A DNA stretch of 64,000 nucleotides from an uncultured Carboxylicivirga sp. (GTDB taxonomy: Bacteria; Bacteroidota; Bacteroidia; Bacteroidales; Marinilabiliaceae), in assembly GCF_963674565.1 (NCBI RefSeq), contig NZ_OY771430.1, positions 868,001 to 932,000 on the forward strand. Direction: 5' to 3'. Under the pieces are notes generated by a model that was not told where the DNA came from, made no database searches, and worked only from the letters and a program-made list of their open reading frames with translations. A program made the position numbers and the translations under genes. This document shows positions 44,843-53,340 of the stretch, piece by piece; positions within the stretch are counted from its first letter, which is position 1, and every line of letters begins with the position of its first letter.

Positions 44843-44875
44843 AAAGCCTTCTGTTTTTACAGAAGGCTTTTTTGT
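44843..44875 (+). terminator. Terminator after the DUF1015 gene
   Basis: AAAGCCTTCTG (44843-44853) pairs perfectly with CAGAAGGCTTT (44860-44870), followed by TTTTG. The downstream T run also contains the -33 element of the next gene. Confidence 0.9.
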
Positions 44876-44900
44876 TTTCAGGACACATGGTGTAAATTTG
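44871..44900 (+). promoter_or_regulatory. Promoter of the YggS-type gene
   Basis: TTTG (44871-44874) and TAAATTTG (44893-44900) are 18 bp apart. The ATG at 44917 follows 16 bp after the box. The promoter abuts the preceding terminator. Confidence 0.6.
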
Positions 44901-44916
44901 TAGTAAAATTAAGAGT

Positions 44917-45591
44917 ATGTCAATCAAAGAAAATCTTAAGCATATAAAGCAGCAGATCGGAGATAGGGCTAGTCTGGTTGCAGTGTCGAAGACAAAACCT
45001 AATGAAGATATCTTAGAAGCATATGAAGCTGGCCAGCGAATTTTTGGTGAAAACAAGGTTCAGGAGCTGACTTCTAAATTTGAAAGTCTACCCAAAGATA
45101 TAGAATGGCATATGATTGGTCATCTGCAAACCAATAAGGTTAAGTACATAGCTCCTTTTGTTGGTTTGATACATGGCGTTGATTCAGAGAAATTACTTAA
45201 AACTATTGACAAGGAAGGGAGTAAAAATAATCGAAAGATACCTTGTCTGCTTCAGGTTCATATTGCAGAGGAAGAATCAAAGTTTGGTTTTTCTAAAGAG
45301 GAATTGATGGAAATGGTGAATGAAGGAGTGCTAGATAATTTATCCAATGTAGTTATTAAAGGTTTGATGGGAATGGCAACTTATACCGATGACGAGGTTC
45401 AAATTAGAAAAGAATTTGCTTCCTTATCAAATCTTTTCCAGGAATTAAAAAAAGGCATATTTGAAGGGAATAAAGATTTTACAGAAATCAGCATGGGAAT
45501 GTCAGGTGATTTTCTTCTTGCTATCGAAGAAGGCAGCACAATGGTTCGGGTTGGAAGTTCAATATTTGGAGTCCGTAACTATCAGAAATAA
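44917..45591 (+). CDS. YggS family PLP homeostasis protein
   Basis: A 224-residue PLP-binding protein of the YggS/PROSC family, which buffers free pyridoxal phosphate and affects amino-acid balance; it has no known enzymatic reaction. The PLP Lys is in LVAVSKTKPNEDI near residue 27. IFGENKVQEL, WHMIGHLQTNKVKYI, and SMGMSGDFLLAIEEGSTMVR are the family motifs. The length is normal. It has its own promoter. A palindrome and then the dihydroorotate dehydrogenase-like gene follow; no terminator was seen. Confidence 0.95.
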   Translation: MSIKENLKHIKQQIGDRASLVAVSKTKPNEDILEAYEAGQRIFGENKVQELTSKFESLPKDIEWHMIGHLQTNKVKYIAPFVGLIHGVDSEKLLKTIDKEGSKNNRKIPCLLQVHIAEEESKFGFSKEELMEMVNEGVLDNLSNVVIKGLMGMATYTDDEVQIRKEFASLSNLFQELKKGIFEGNKDFTEISMGMSGDFLLAIEEGSTMVRVGSSIFGVRNYQK

Positions 45592-45618
45592 TTAATCTGG
45601 AAATATTCTTTATAAAGG

Positions 45619-45634
45619 TTTTGTTTAAACAAAA
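45619..45634. promoter_or_regulatory. Perfect 16-bp palindrome upstream of the dihydroorotate dehydrogenase-like gene
   Basis: TTTTGTTTAAACAAAA is a perfect palindrome, centred about 45 bp upstream of the -7 box at 45671. It may be a regulator site. Confidence 0.35.
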
Positions 45635-45670
45635 AAAAGGAATTCAATTTTCGACTGTGACAGATTTCTT

Positions 45671-45678
45671 TATATTTG
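45671..45678 (+). promoter_or_regulatory. -7 promoter box for the dihydroorotate dehydrogenase-like gene
   Basis: TATATTTG is an exact consensus match 33 bp upstream of the ATG at 45712, which excludes the upstream in-frame start at 45676. Confidence 0.5.
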
Positions 45679-45711
45679 TTTCCGTTAAAAACAGCTAATA
45701 ACATTTTCCTA

Positions 45712-46698
45712 ATGGCAAATTTAGAAACTAAATACCTTGGATTAACGCTGAAAAATCCAATTATAGTAAGCAGCTCAGGTTTAACTAATAGTGTAGAAAA
45801 AATTGCTAGAGTAGTAGAAGCAGGTGCTGGTGCAGTTGTTTTAAAATCACTTTTCGAAGAGCAAATCAACTACGAAATTAATAATGCTATTTATAAAGGT
45901 GAAGGATTTGATTATCCGGAGGCTGTAGATTACATTAAAGGATATACACACGACAATGCAGTTGGTGAATATATTAAATTGATAAAAGATACCAAGGCAA
46001 AATTTGATATACCTGTTATAGCCAGTATCAACTGCTTTTCTGCTGATGAATGGGTTGATTTTGCCCAGCAGATTGAAGCAGCAGGAGCTGATGCGTTGGA
46101 ATTGAATGTTTTTATGGTTAATACTGACAAAAATAGTGATCCTTCAGAGTATGAAAATTTATACTATGAAGTGATTAATAATGTGAGTCAGGTTGTTAAT
46201 ATTCCGGTATCTATAAAACTTGGGTCATATTTCTCAAATTTGGTTAGTGTTGTCAATAAAATATCTGTGTCAGGAGCTATAGGGGTGGTTATGTTTAACC
46301 GTTTCTACGAACCTGATATTGATATTGATAAGATGACTATTACTTCATCAGATGTTTTTAGTACTTCAGCTGATATAAGACGTACACTACGGTGGGTGGC
46401 AATTGTGTCAGGTAAGATTGAAAATATTGATATTTCAGCTTCCACTGGAATTCATGATGGGGAAGGAGTGATTAAACAAATACTGGCTGGTGCTAAAACA
46501 GTGCAGGTTTGTTCTGCTGTATATAAAAATGGTTCATCTGTTATTGCTGATATGAAATCGAAACTTGAAAGCTGGATGGATGAAAAAGGCTTTGCTACTA
46601 TTGATGATTTCAGAGGTAAAATGAATTACAGTAAAATTGTTGATCCACAATTATACGAAAGAGCTCAGTTTATGAAGTATTTCTCGAAACACGAATAA
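45712..46698 (+). CDS. Dihydroorotate dehydrogenase-like FMN protein
   Basis: A 328-residue TIM-barrel flavoprotein. The N-terminal part (LGLTLKNPIIVSSSGLTNSV, EAGAGAVVLKSLFEEQI) is that of class 1 dihydroorotate dehydrogenases. The central strand INCFSADEW is at the place of the catalytic-loop residue region, and the C-terminal phosphate-binding part appears as ASTGIHDGEGVIKQILAGAKTVQ. It belongs to a branch found widely in Bacteroidota beside a normal PyrD, so its role in pyrimidine synthesis is uncertain; the annotation 'dihydroorotate dehydrogenase-like' is safer. The expected start ATG at 45712 leaves the protein beginning MANLETKYLG. It has its own promoter and terminator. Confidence 0.85.
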   Translation: MANLETKYLGLTLKNPIIVSSSGLTNSVEKIARVVEAGAGAVVLKSLFEEQINYEINNAIYKGEGFDYPEAVDYIKGYTHDNAVGEYIKLIKDTKAKFDIPVIASINCFSADEWVDFAQQIEAAGADALELNVFMVNTDKNSDPSEYENLYYEVINNVSQVVNIPVSIKLGSYFSNLVSVVNKISVSGAIGVVMFNRFYEPDIDIDKMTITSSDVFSTSADIRRTLRWVAIVSGKIENIDISASTGIHDGEGVIKQILAGAKTVQVCSAVYKNGSSVIADMKSKLESWMDEKGFATIDDFRGKMNYSKIVDPQLYERAQFMKYFSKHE

Positions 46699-46719
46699 GA
46701 TATAATTGTTAATTAATAG

Positions 46720-46753
46720 AAAACCCATAGTTATTTTAGCTATGGGTTTTTTT
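46720..46753 (+). terminator. Terminator after the dihydroorotate dehydrogenase-like gene
   Basis: AAAACCCATAG (46720-46730) pairs perfectly with CTATGGGTTTT (46740-46750) over nine bases, with further T residues. Confidence 0.9.
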
Positions 46754-46936
46754 GTTAAGCTAATTGCTTATTAAGCAATATATTTGATTGTAATGTTGAT
46801 AACTTAAGGGATTTTGGTTGAAAAAAATATATTCAAATCCTTTGTTATTGTGTATTATTTGGAATTTTTATAGTAATTTTCGAAAATTGAGTTTTTTAGT
46901 AAAAATTTGTATAAGATAAAATATAAATATTTCATC

Positions 46937-47866
46937 ATGAGAAGTATGTTGACCAGACCATTACTTTATTTCTTTACATTATTAGTGTCAGTTTCTCTTT
47001 TTAGCTCTTGCGGTTTGGGTTCTCAAAAGAACCAAACGTCTGAAGAGAATAAAATTGTAGAATCGGTTAGTACAGACGGTAAGGTTGTGGATGATTTCAA
47101 GAAGTCAAAATTGATTTTTTATTCCTTGCCTTCACCTTTGGAAACGGCTATGCTTATTAAACGAGCAGGTGCAACTTATAATGAAGAATTATTGAATCCT
47201 CTGGATAACGTTGGAAAATATGCTACAAACCGACAAATGGCCTTAAATTTGGGTGTATATTCAGCTGATTTAAGTTATACCAGTCTGTTTGATCAAACTC
47301 AAAGTTCTATTAAGTACATGGCAAATACCAAAAAACTTGCTGAAGGATTGGGTATTATGGATGCCATAGATGAAGAAACAATGAAAAAGTTGGAGAATAA
47401 TATGAATAACCGCGATGTTATGATGGATATTATCTCTGAGACTTTTATGACTTCAAATGCATATTTGACTGATAATGATCGTCCTGCAATTGCAGTGATG
47501 GTTTTAGTTGGCGGATGGGTTGAAGGTTTATACCTTGCAACGCGTTTAACCAATGGTTCGTTAGAAAATAATAAAAGACTGATTGAAAGAATTATCTATC
47601 AGAAATTGAGTTTGTATACTGTTATTAATTTGATGGAAGAATACAAGTCAAATGAAGATATTGCATATCTTCTGGATAAAGTAAATGAATTAAAAGTAAT
47701 TTTTGATCAGGTTAAGATTGTAAATACCTCCAAAGTAGAAGCAGATACCGATGAAGCAAATAAGGTAACTACCATTAAAGCTGAATCAGAAACGTACATC
47801 TCAAAAGATGTATTTGAGAAGCTGCTTGAGAAAGTAGAAGAGATCAGAACAGAGTTTATTTTATAA
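46937..47866 (+). CDS. Lipoprotein of unknown function
   Basis: A 309-residue predicted lipoprotein from ATG 46937: signal LLYFFTLLVSVSLFSSC ends in a lipobox Cys near residue 25. The mature part is mainly helical and acidic, with long stretches such as NKRLIERIIYQKLSLYTVIN and a coiled-coil-like end (FEKLLEKVEEIRTEF). It is related by eye to a common but unnamed Bacteroidota lipoprotein type; I do not recognise a function. The next gene, 11 bp later, encodes a small exported protein, so the two are one unit. An upstream AT-rich gap of about 180 bp after the terminator holds no clear -7 box. Confidence 0.7.
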   Translation: MRSMLTRPLLYFFTLLVSVSLFSSCGLGSQKNQTSEENKIVESVSTDGKVVDDFKKSKLIFYSLPSPLETAMLIKRAGATYNEELLNPLDNVGKYATNRQMALNLGVYSADLSYTSLFDQTQSSIKYMANTKKLAEGLGIMDAIDEETMKKLENNMNNRDVMMDIISETFMTSNAYLTDNDRPAIAVMVLVGGWVEGLYLATRLTNGSLENNKRLIERIIYQKLSLYTVINLMEEYKSNEDIAYLLDKVNELKVIFDQVKIVNTSKVEADTDEANKVTTIKAESETYISKDVFEKLLEKVEEIRTEFIL

Positions 47867-47877
47867 TATCCTGTTTT

Positions 47878-48330
47878 ATGTTGGCTCTTAAACGAATTGT
47901 TCTTCTTTTAAGTCTTGTTTTGATAACAAGTGCTTTGAGTGCACAATGTTTTTCTTTTGCGAAAAATGTTGGGAAGGCAAAATTGGGTGAATTTGTGCAT
48001 GATGGTAATTACAATGCAACTATATTATCTGAAGGCGAAAAGGCTGAGCTTTTTAAAACTTTCTTCGAAGGACAAAAATACAGAATCAGTATAAGTAAAA
48101 TTGAGCAACTTCCTCCCATACATTTTAAATTAATCAATAGTGATGGATCTGTTTTATTCGACAATAAAGATCACGATTATAGTTTATCATGGGACTTTGA
48201 AGTCAAATCAACTCAAATGTTAATTGTTGAAATGCAGGTTTTGGAGCGAGAAGCTGAAGATATTGTATCCGGTTGTGTCGCGGTATTATTTGGGGTTGAA
48301 ATGGAGAAGGATAAGAAAAAAAGAATGTAG
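47878..48330 (+). CDS. Small exported protein, paralog of the gene at 25500
   Basis: A 150-residue protein of unknown function with a signal peptide (IVLLLSLVLITSALSAQ). The mature part shares the pattern of the 25500 product: FFEGQKYRISI, VLFDNKDHDYSLSWDFEV, then a beta strand ending SGCVAVLFGVEME. The two differ in length by nine residues, and this one has a Lys-rich tail (KDKKKRM). Unlike its paralog, which precedes an ABC transporter, this one follows a lipoprotein gene by 11 bp. Shared strand order suggests one small domain used in two settings. Confidence 0.72.
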   Translation: MLALKRIVLLLSLVLITSALSAQCFSFAKNVGKAKLGEFVHDGNYNATILSEGEKAELFKTFFEGQKYRISISKIEQLPPIHFKLINSDGSVLFDNKDHDYSLSWDFEVKSTQMLIVEMQVLEREAEDIVSGCVAVLFGVEMEKDKKKRM

Positions 48331-48348
48331 TTAATACAATTATATTTA

Positions 48349-48374
48349 AAGGCTGATGATCATCATCAGCCTTA
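48349..48374. terminator. Terminator shared by the small exported gene and uvrA
   Basis: AAGGCTGATGAT and ATCATCAGCCTT form a perfect 12-bp inverted repeat with one central base (48349-48373), followed by T-rich sequence. It overlaps the uvrA stop codon at 48372. Confidence 0.8.
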
Positions 48375-51167
48375 TTTATTTAAATACGGTTCTAAATATT
48401 TTCCTGTATAAGATTCTTTTACTTTTATTAGGTCTTCCGGAGTTCCTGCATATACAAGGTTTCCTCCCTCATTACCTCCTTCGGGTCCAAGATCAATAAT
48501 CCAATCGGCCGATTTGATGATATCCATATTGTGCTCAACAATAATTAATGAGTGTCCATTTTTTACAAGAGCATTAAAGGCATCTAATAGCTTTTTAATG
48601 TCGTGAAAATGCAATCCGGTGGTTGGTTCATCAAAAATAAATAAAGTCGGTTCACTCTTCTCATTAGCGAGGTAGAATGCCAGTTTCACTCGTTGACTTT
48701 CTCCACCACTTAATGTACTTGATGATTGACCAAGTTTAATATAACCCAACCCAACGTCAGATAAAGGTTTAAGTCGTGAAACAATACGCTTGGCTGTTGT
48801 TAGCTTAGATTGTCCAAAAAAATCGATGGCTTCATCAACTGTCAGTTCTAAAATATCATAAACATTTTTATTATGAAATGTTACTTCCAGAACTTCATCT
48901 TTGAAACGTTTGCCATGGCAGCTTTCACATTTCAAAATAATGTCGGCCATAAATTGCATTTCCACTTTTATGGTTCCTTCTCCCTGGCATTCGTCACATC
49001 TACCTCCATCAATATTAAATGAGAAGTGAGATGGTTTAAATCCATTCAGTTTCGAAGCCTGTTGATCAGCCATTAATTTACGAATCTCATCCCAGGCTTT
49101 TAGGTATGTAGCAGGATTGGATCTGGAACTTTTACCGATAGGATTTTGATCCACAAATTCAACATCTTTGATATGTTTCACAGCTCCCTCCATCATGTCA
49201 AAGGATCCGGTTTTGTCAGCATAGCCACCCATTTGTTTTTTTAGCGCCGGATACAATATTTTTCTAACCAACGAAGACTTTCCACTTCCAGAAACACCGG
49301 TGACAGCGCAGATAACATTCAATGGAAAAGAAATATTGATATTCTTAAGGTTGTTTTCGCAAGCACCTTTTATATTAATGGTATGATTGAATTTCCTTCT
49401 TCCGGATGGGATTGGTATTTGTTCAATACCTTTCAGATATTTTGTAGTAAGGCTTTTTTCTGATGCCTGTAATTCATTAAAGTCACCTTGAAAGACCAAT
49501 TCTCCACCAAGTCGACCAGCTAAAGGCCCAATGTCAATAATTTTATCTGATGATCTGATGATGTCTTCATCATGTTCAACCACAATTACTGTATTTCCAA
49601 CTTTTTGAAGATTTCTCAGAACTTTAATCAATAAATGAGTATCTCTTGAATGCAATCCGATACTGGGTTCATCTAAAATATAAAGCGATCCTATTAAACT
49701 ACTTCCAAGACTGGTTGCTAAATTTATTCGTTGACTTTCACCTCCTGAAAGGGTTGAGGATAGTCTATTAAGAGTCAAATATCCTAAACCAACATCATTC
49801 AGAAACTGCAGGCGTGTCTGGATCTCTGTTAACAAACGCCCAGCAACTTTTTGATCATGTTTATTGAGTGTGAGTTGGGCAAAAAACGTATTTAATTCCG
49901 AGACAGGCAGGTTTACCAGATCGTGAATATTACGATCGTTTACTTTAACCCAACTGGCTTCCTTTTTTAATCTGGCTCCACCACATTCAGGGCAAATAGT
50001 TTTGCCACGGTAACGCGATAGCATTACACGGTATTGAATTTTATACTGCTGTTCTTCTACATGTTTAAAAAACTGATCAAGGCCGTAGAAATGTTCATTT
50101 CCGGTCCATAATAGCTTTTTTTGTTCTTTACTTAATTCAAAGAATGGTTTATGGATTGGGAAATGAAAGTAATGAGCATTGTTAACAAGAACATCCCTCC
50201 ATTCACCCATTTTTTCTCCTTTCCAGCAAGCAATTGCACCTTCGTAAATTGATAAACTTTTATTGGGTATTACCAGATCTTCATCAATACCGATAACGTT
50301 TCCAAATCCTTCACATCTGGGGCAGGCTCCAACCGGATTGTTAAAGGTGAAAAGATGCTCAGTAGGTTCTTCAAATGTGATGCCGTCCAATTCAAATTTA
50401 TTGGAAAACACAATAGTTTTTGTTTCCTCTTTTAGGAAGAGTTTGATAGTACATTCCCCTTTTCCTTCATAAAAGGCTGTTTGTACGGAATCTGCCAATC
50501 GACTTAATGTTTCTTCATTAGAGGCAGCTGAAAGACGATCGATTACCAGGTTGATGGTTTCGCAATTGTTAGTGGCATCTTCCTTATTGTTAAGTATATC
50601 CTCTATTCTGATGAATGTATCATTTGCTTCAATACGGCTGAATCCCTGTTTTAGTAAAATATCCAGATGTTCCTTGCATGTACGGTCTGTAGCATGATGA
50701 ACAGGAGCTAAAACGGCAAGTTTAGTTCCTTCCTGAAGTGAGCTAACGAAGTCAACCACATCCCCTACGTATTGTCTTTTTACTTCCTGTCCGCTTATTG
50801 GAGAAATGGTTTTTCCAATCCGGGCATATAAGAGTTTTAAATAATCATATATCTCGGTACTGGTGCCAACTGTAGAACGGGGATTGCGGGTATTTACTTT
50901 TTGCTCAATGGCAATGGCTGGCGGAATTCCTTTGATGAAATCAACCTCTGGTTTATCCAGTCGGCCAAGGAATTGTCTGGCATAACTACTTAAGCTTTCC
51001 ACATACCGTCTCTGACCTTCTGCATATAAAGTATCGAAAGCAAGAGATGATTTTCCGCTTCCCGATACTCCGGTTATCACAATAAACTCATTTCGCGGAA
51101 TTTCCAGGTCAATATTTTTTAAATTATGAACCCTGGCACCTTTTATAACTATTGTTTTCTCCTGCAT
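48372..51167 (-). CDS. uvrA: Excinuclease ABC subunit A, with incomplete first zinc finger
   Basis: The DNA damage sensor of nucleotide excision repair, 931 residues from ATG 51167 (MQEKTIVIKGARVHNLKNID). The longer frame from 51200 would lie in the promoter. Two ABC ATPase halves are present: Walker A GVSGSGKSSLAFDTLYAEG and GVSGSGKSSLVRKIL, signatures LSGGESQRINLA and LSGGESQRVKLA, Walker B YILDEPSIGLH and LFIFDEPTTGLH. The C-terminal zinc module is intact (CDEC, CESC). In the first module only the second pair is left (GACPRCEGFG); where CPxCG is expected the sequence reads FELDGITFEEPTEHLFTF. The gene may be one of two uvrA types common in Bacteroidota. It faces away from the sigma factor gene at 51375. 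Confidence 0.95.
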   Translation of the reverse strand: MQEKTIVIKGARVHNLKNIDLEIPRNEFIVITGVSGSGKSSLAFDTLYAEGQRRYVESLSSYARQFLGRLDKPEVDFIKGIPPAIAIEQKVNTRNPRSTVGTSTEIYDYLKLLYARIGKTISPISGQEVKRQYVGDVVDFVSSLQEGTKLAVLAPVHHATDRTCKEHLDILLKQGFSRIEANDTFIRIEDILNNKEDATNNCETINLVIDRLSAASNEETLSRLADSVQTAFYEGKGECTIKLFLKEETKTIVFSNKFELDGITFEEPTEHLFTFNNPVGACPRCEGFGNVIGIDEDLVIPNKSLSIYEGAIACWKGEKMGEWRDVLVNNAHYFHFPIHKPFFELSKEQKKLLWTGNEHFYGLDQFFKHVEEQQYKIQYRVMLSRYRGKTICPECGGARLKKEASWVKVNDRNIHDLVNLPVSELNTFFAQLTLNKHDQKVAGRLLTEIQTRLQFLNDVGLGYLTLNRLSSTLSGGESQRINLATSLGSSLIGSLYILDEPSIGLHSRDTHLLIKVLRNLQKVGNTVIVVEHDEDIIRSSDKIIDIGPLAGRLGGELVFQGDFNELQASEKSLTTKYLKGIEQIPIPSGRRKFNHTINIKGACENNLKNINISFPLNVICAVTGVSGSGKSSLVRKILYPALKKQMGGYADKTGSFDMMEGAVKHIKDVEFVDQNPIGKSSRSNPATYLKAWDEIRKLMADQQASKLNGFKPSHFSFNIDGGRCDECQGEGTIKVEMQFMADIILKCESCHGKRFKDEVLEVTFHNKNVYDILELTVDEAIDFFGQSKLTTAKRIVSRLKPLSDVGLGYIKLGQSSSTLSGGESQRVKLAFYLANEKSEPTLFIFDEPTTGLHFHDIKKLLDAFNALVKNGHSLIIVEHNMDIIKSADWIIDLGPEGGNEGGNLVYAGTPEDLIKVKESYTGKYLEPYLNK

Positions 51168-51197
51168 CCTGATCGTTCTTTTTCTAAAAATCAAGCA

Positions 51198-51205
51198 CAA
51201 ATATA
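51198..51205 (-). promoter_or_regulatory. -7 promoter box for uvrA
   Basis: The minus strand reads TATATTTG, an exact match 31 bp upstream of the ATG at 51167. It fixes the start choice for uvrA. No LexA-type box was recognised. Confidence 0.55.
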
Positions 51206-51374
51206 GCTATCGTCAGACACTAAGTAAAACTTATTTTTCAAATAGCATACTGATTTATCAAAGGGAAAAATTTGCTTTTGAAATGTTTTTTTACTTTTTT
51301 TAACCTCAAATTATAACTGTCAAAAATACTTTGCCTATAGAAGACCTTTACAAGATTATTAAATAGATAGTGGT

Positions 51375-51968
51375 ATGGAAAAGCAAATTATGCTTTCTGA
51401 TGAAGAACTTGTAAAGAACTTTATTGCAGGCAATGTTTCATGTATCGATATACTAATCGATAGACATAAAGCCAAAGTTTTCTCATATATAATGATGTGC
51501 GTTAAGCAACAAGAATTGGCTGAAGACATTTTTCAGGAAGCTTTTATTAGAGTAATTAAAACATTGAAGAAAGGTAACTATTCTGATACCGGTAAATTTT
51601 CTTCATGGGTAATGCGTATTGCTCATAACCTGATCATTGATCATTATCGAAAACAAAAGAACCAGGTGATGATTTCGAATGATAATTATGAATTCGATCT
51701 TTTTAACTCAACTCGTTTTTCTGATAAATCGATTGAAGATAAAATGGTTTTTGAACAGATACTGAGCGAAGTGAATTCATTGGTGAAATTACTTCCGGAT
51801 AATCAAAGGGAAGTAGTGGAAATGCGTCATTATAAAGGGTTAAGCTTTAAAGAGATTGCAGAAGAAACTAATGTTAGTATTAACACTGCATTGGGTAGAA
51901 TGAGATATGCATTAATGAATCTGCGTAGAATGATGGAGGAGCGTAATCTTTCATTTACATTATCTTAA
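51375..51968 (+). CDS. ECF sigma-70 family RNA polymerase sigma factor
   Basis: A 197-residue group 4 sigma factor. Region 2 is ELAEDIFQEAFIRVIKTL, with the -10 recognition stretch FSSWVMRIAHNLIIDHYRK. Region 4 is LPDNQREVVEMRHYKGLSFK with EIAEETNVSINTALGRMRYAL as the helix-turn-helix. There is no anti-sigma gene beside it: a 67-residue gene follows 63 bp later, too small for a FecR-type regulator. The target regulon is unknown. It is divergent from uvrA, 208 bp apart. Confidence 0.95.
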   Translation: MEKQIMLSDEELVKNFIAGNVSCIDILIDRHKAKVFSYIMMCVKQQELAEDIFQEAFIRVIKTLKKGNYSDTGKFSSWVMRIAHNLIIDHYRKQKNQVMISNDNYEFDLFNSTRFSDKSIEDKMVFEQILSEVNSLVKLLPDNQREVVEMRHYKGLSFKEIAEETNVSINTALGRMRYALMNLRRMMEERNLSFTLS

Positions 51969-52031
51969 TAGTAAAACAATATTTTTTAATAGGCTACGTT
52001 TTGTTGGTAAATAGTATTAAACAAATAGCCT

Positions 52032-52235
52032 ATGAAAGAATTGTTTACTCACGATTACTTACAACAAGAAAGAGAGGCGGCTCGCCTGTTGGAGGTTTAT
52101 GAGCGCATACCTGACGATTTTTTTGTGCATCAAAAAAGTTCTATTGAGTTAATTGTGCAAAAACTCAAAGGTTTTGCAAGAGTTTATCAGAACATTAGTA
52201 TTAATGGTGCTGATTCAGAAATAATAATTAATTAG
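52032..52235 (+). CDS. Small protein downstream of an ECF sigma gene
   Basis: A 67-residue protein, not recognised. It is highly charged and helical (DYLQQEREAARLLEVYERIP), then DDFFVHQKSSIELIVQKLKGFARVY. There is no membrane segment or signal. It follows the sigma gene by 63 bp on the same strand and ends 8 bp before the convergent glycosyltransferase stop. Coding is supported by the ATG start after a purine-poor AT-rich spacer and by the amphipathic pattern, but it remains hypothetical. A role as a small partner of the sigma factor is only a guess from position. Confidence 0.55.
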   Translation: MKELFTHDYLQQEREAARLLEVYERIPDDFFVHQKSSIELIVQKLKGFARVYQNISINGADSEIIIN

Positions 52236-52243
52236 ATCAAATG

Positions 52244-53239
52244 TTAATCGTAGAATGATTGGGCAAAGCTGTGAAAACTACCTTTGCCCCTTATTATTCT
52301 TACCCAAAAGGCATTGATAAATCCATAGCCGTATCCAAATAACTGCACTAACGAAGCCATTGAACAGAGTATCGCCACGTTGAATTTTTTAGTTCTTATC
52401 CATGCGTCAGTAATAACGCTGAGAGGAAATATCAAAACCAGAATAAAAATGAGCGGATTTAAAAATAAGGCTCCTAATATCAATATGGGATAACCAATGG
52501 CAAACATTGAAGGAAGAAGGTGGACTATTTTCAATGTTCCTGGATGCATCAATGATAAATCAATTCGGGCAATACCAGAGTTAAATACTTGTTTGTAAAA
52601 AGCTTTAAATTTAGTTCTGCGTTTATGGTAAACGTATGCATCTCTTATTAATTTAATATCGAATCCAGCTTCTGCAATACGCATACTGAAATCTAAGTCT
52701 TCACCGAAACGCATCTCGCCAAAGCCTCCCAGCTCTGTAAATACTTTTTTACTTACACCAAGATTAAAGCTTCGTGGATAAAATTTATCCAGATTTTTTT
52801 TGCCACCTCTGATACCTCCCGTTGTGAGTGGAGATGTCATAGAATAGCTGATTGCTTTTTGAATAGGGGTGAAGAAAGGATGTGAACTATCCGGACCACC
52901 ATAACATTCAATGTCAGATTTTTCAAATTCATCTATGATGACATTAAAATAGTTGGATGGGATAATACAATCGCTATCAAAGAATACCAGAAAATCATTT
53001 TTTGCCTTTGATGCACCATAATTTCTGGCCAAACCAGGACCTTGATTTTCCTGATAATAATAATGCAAATCCAATTGATGGAAATAAGGATCAATTACAT
53101 CTTTTGAGCTTACGGTTGATCCATCTTCGACAATGATAACTTCGAATTCCGATTTTGCTGATTGTAGTGTTAGTGACTCTAATAATTCAACAATTTCTTC
53201 TGGACGATTGTAAACTGGAATGATAACTGAAAATTGCAT
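52244..53239 (-). CDS. Membrane-linked family 2 glycosyltransferase
   Basis: A 331-residue inverting GT-A glycosyltransferase. FSVIIPVYNRPEEIVELLESL at the N terminus and the DxD motif FFDSDCIIP near residue 90 bind the nucleotide sugar; GEDLDFSMRIAEAGF is the later acidic motif, with a catalytic Asp. The last 110 residues hold two or three hydrophobic segments (LLPSMFAIGYPILILGALFL, PLIFILVLIFPLSVI and a final one), anchoring it in the inner membrane, as in cell-surface polysaccharide or lipid glycosylation. It stands alone. A -7 box is seen 20 bp upstream. Confidence 0.88.
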   Translation of the reverse strand: MQFSVIIPVYNRPEEIVELLESLTLQSAKSEFEVIIVEDGSTVSSKDVIDPYFHQLDLHYYYQENQGPGLARNYGASKAKNDFLVFFDSDCIIPSNYFNVIIDEFEKSDIECYGGPDSSHPFFTPIQKAISYSMTSPLTTGGIRGGKKNLDKFYPRSFNLGVSKKVFTELGGFGEMRFGEDLDFSMRIAEAGFDIKLIRDAYVYHKRRTKFKAFYKQVFNSGIARIDLSLMHPGTLKIVHLLPSMFAIGYPILILGALFLNPLIFILVLIFPLSVITDAWIRTKKFNVAILCSMASLVQLFGYGYGFINAFWVRIIRGKGSFHSFAQSFYD

Positions 53240-53258
53240 TTGGTCCTATGTTTGGACT

Positions 53259-53266
53259 CAAAGATA
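53259..53266 (-). promoter_or_regulatory. -7 promoter box for the glycosyltransferase gene
   Basis: The minus strand reads TATCTTTG, an exact TAnnTTTG match, 20 bp upstream of the ATG at 53239. Confidence 0.4.
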
Positions 53267-53340
53267 ATAAATCTTGTTACTTATTATAGTTAATGGAATG
53301 TTTAGATGATTTAATAAAACTTAAAATTTAAGTTAAAATC

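Noticed and set aside
48372..51200. Longer uvrA start at 51200
   Set aside because: It would begin within the -7 box at 51198-51205, upstream of the predicted transcript start.
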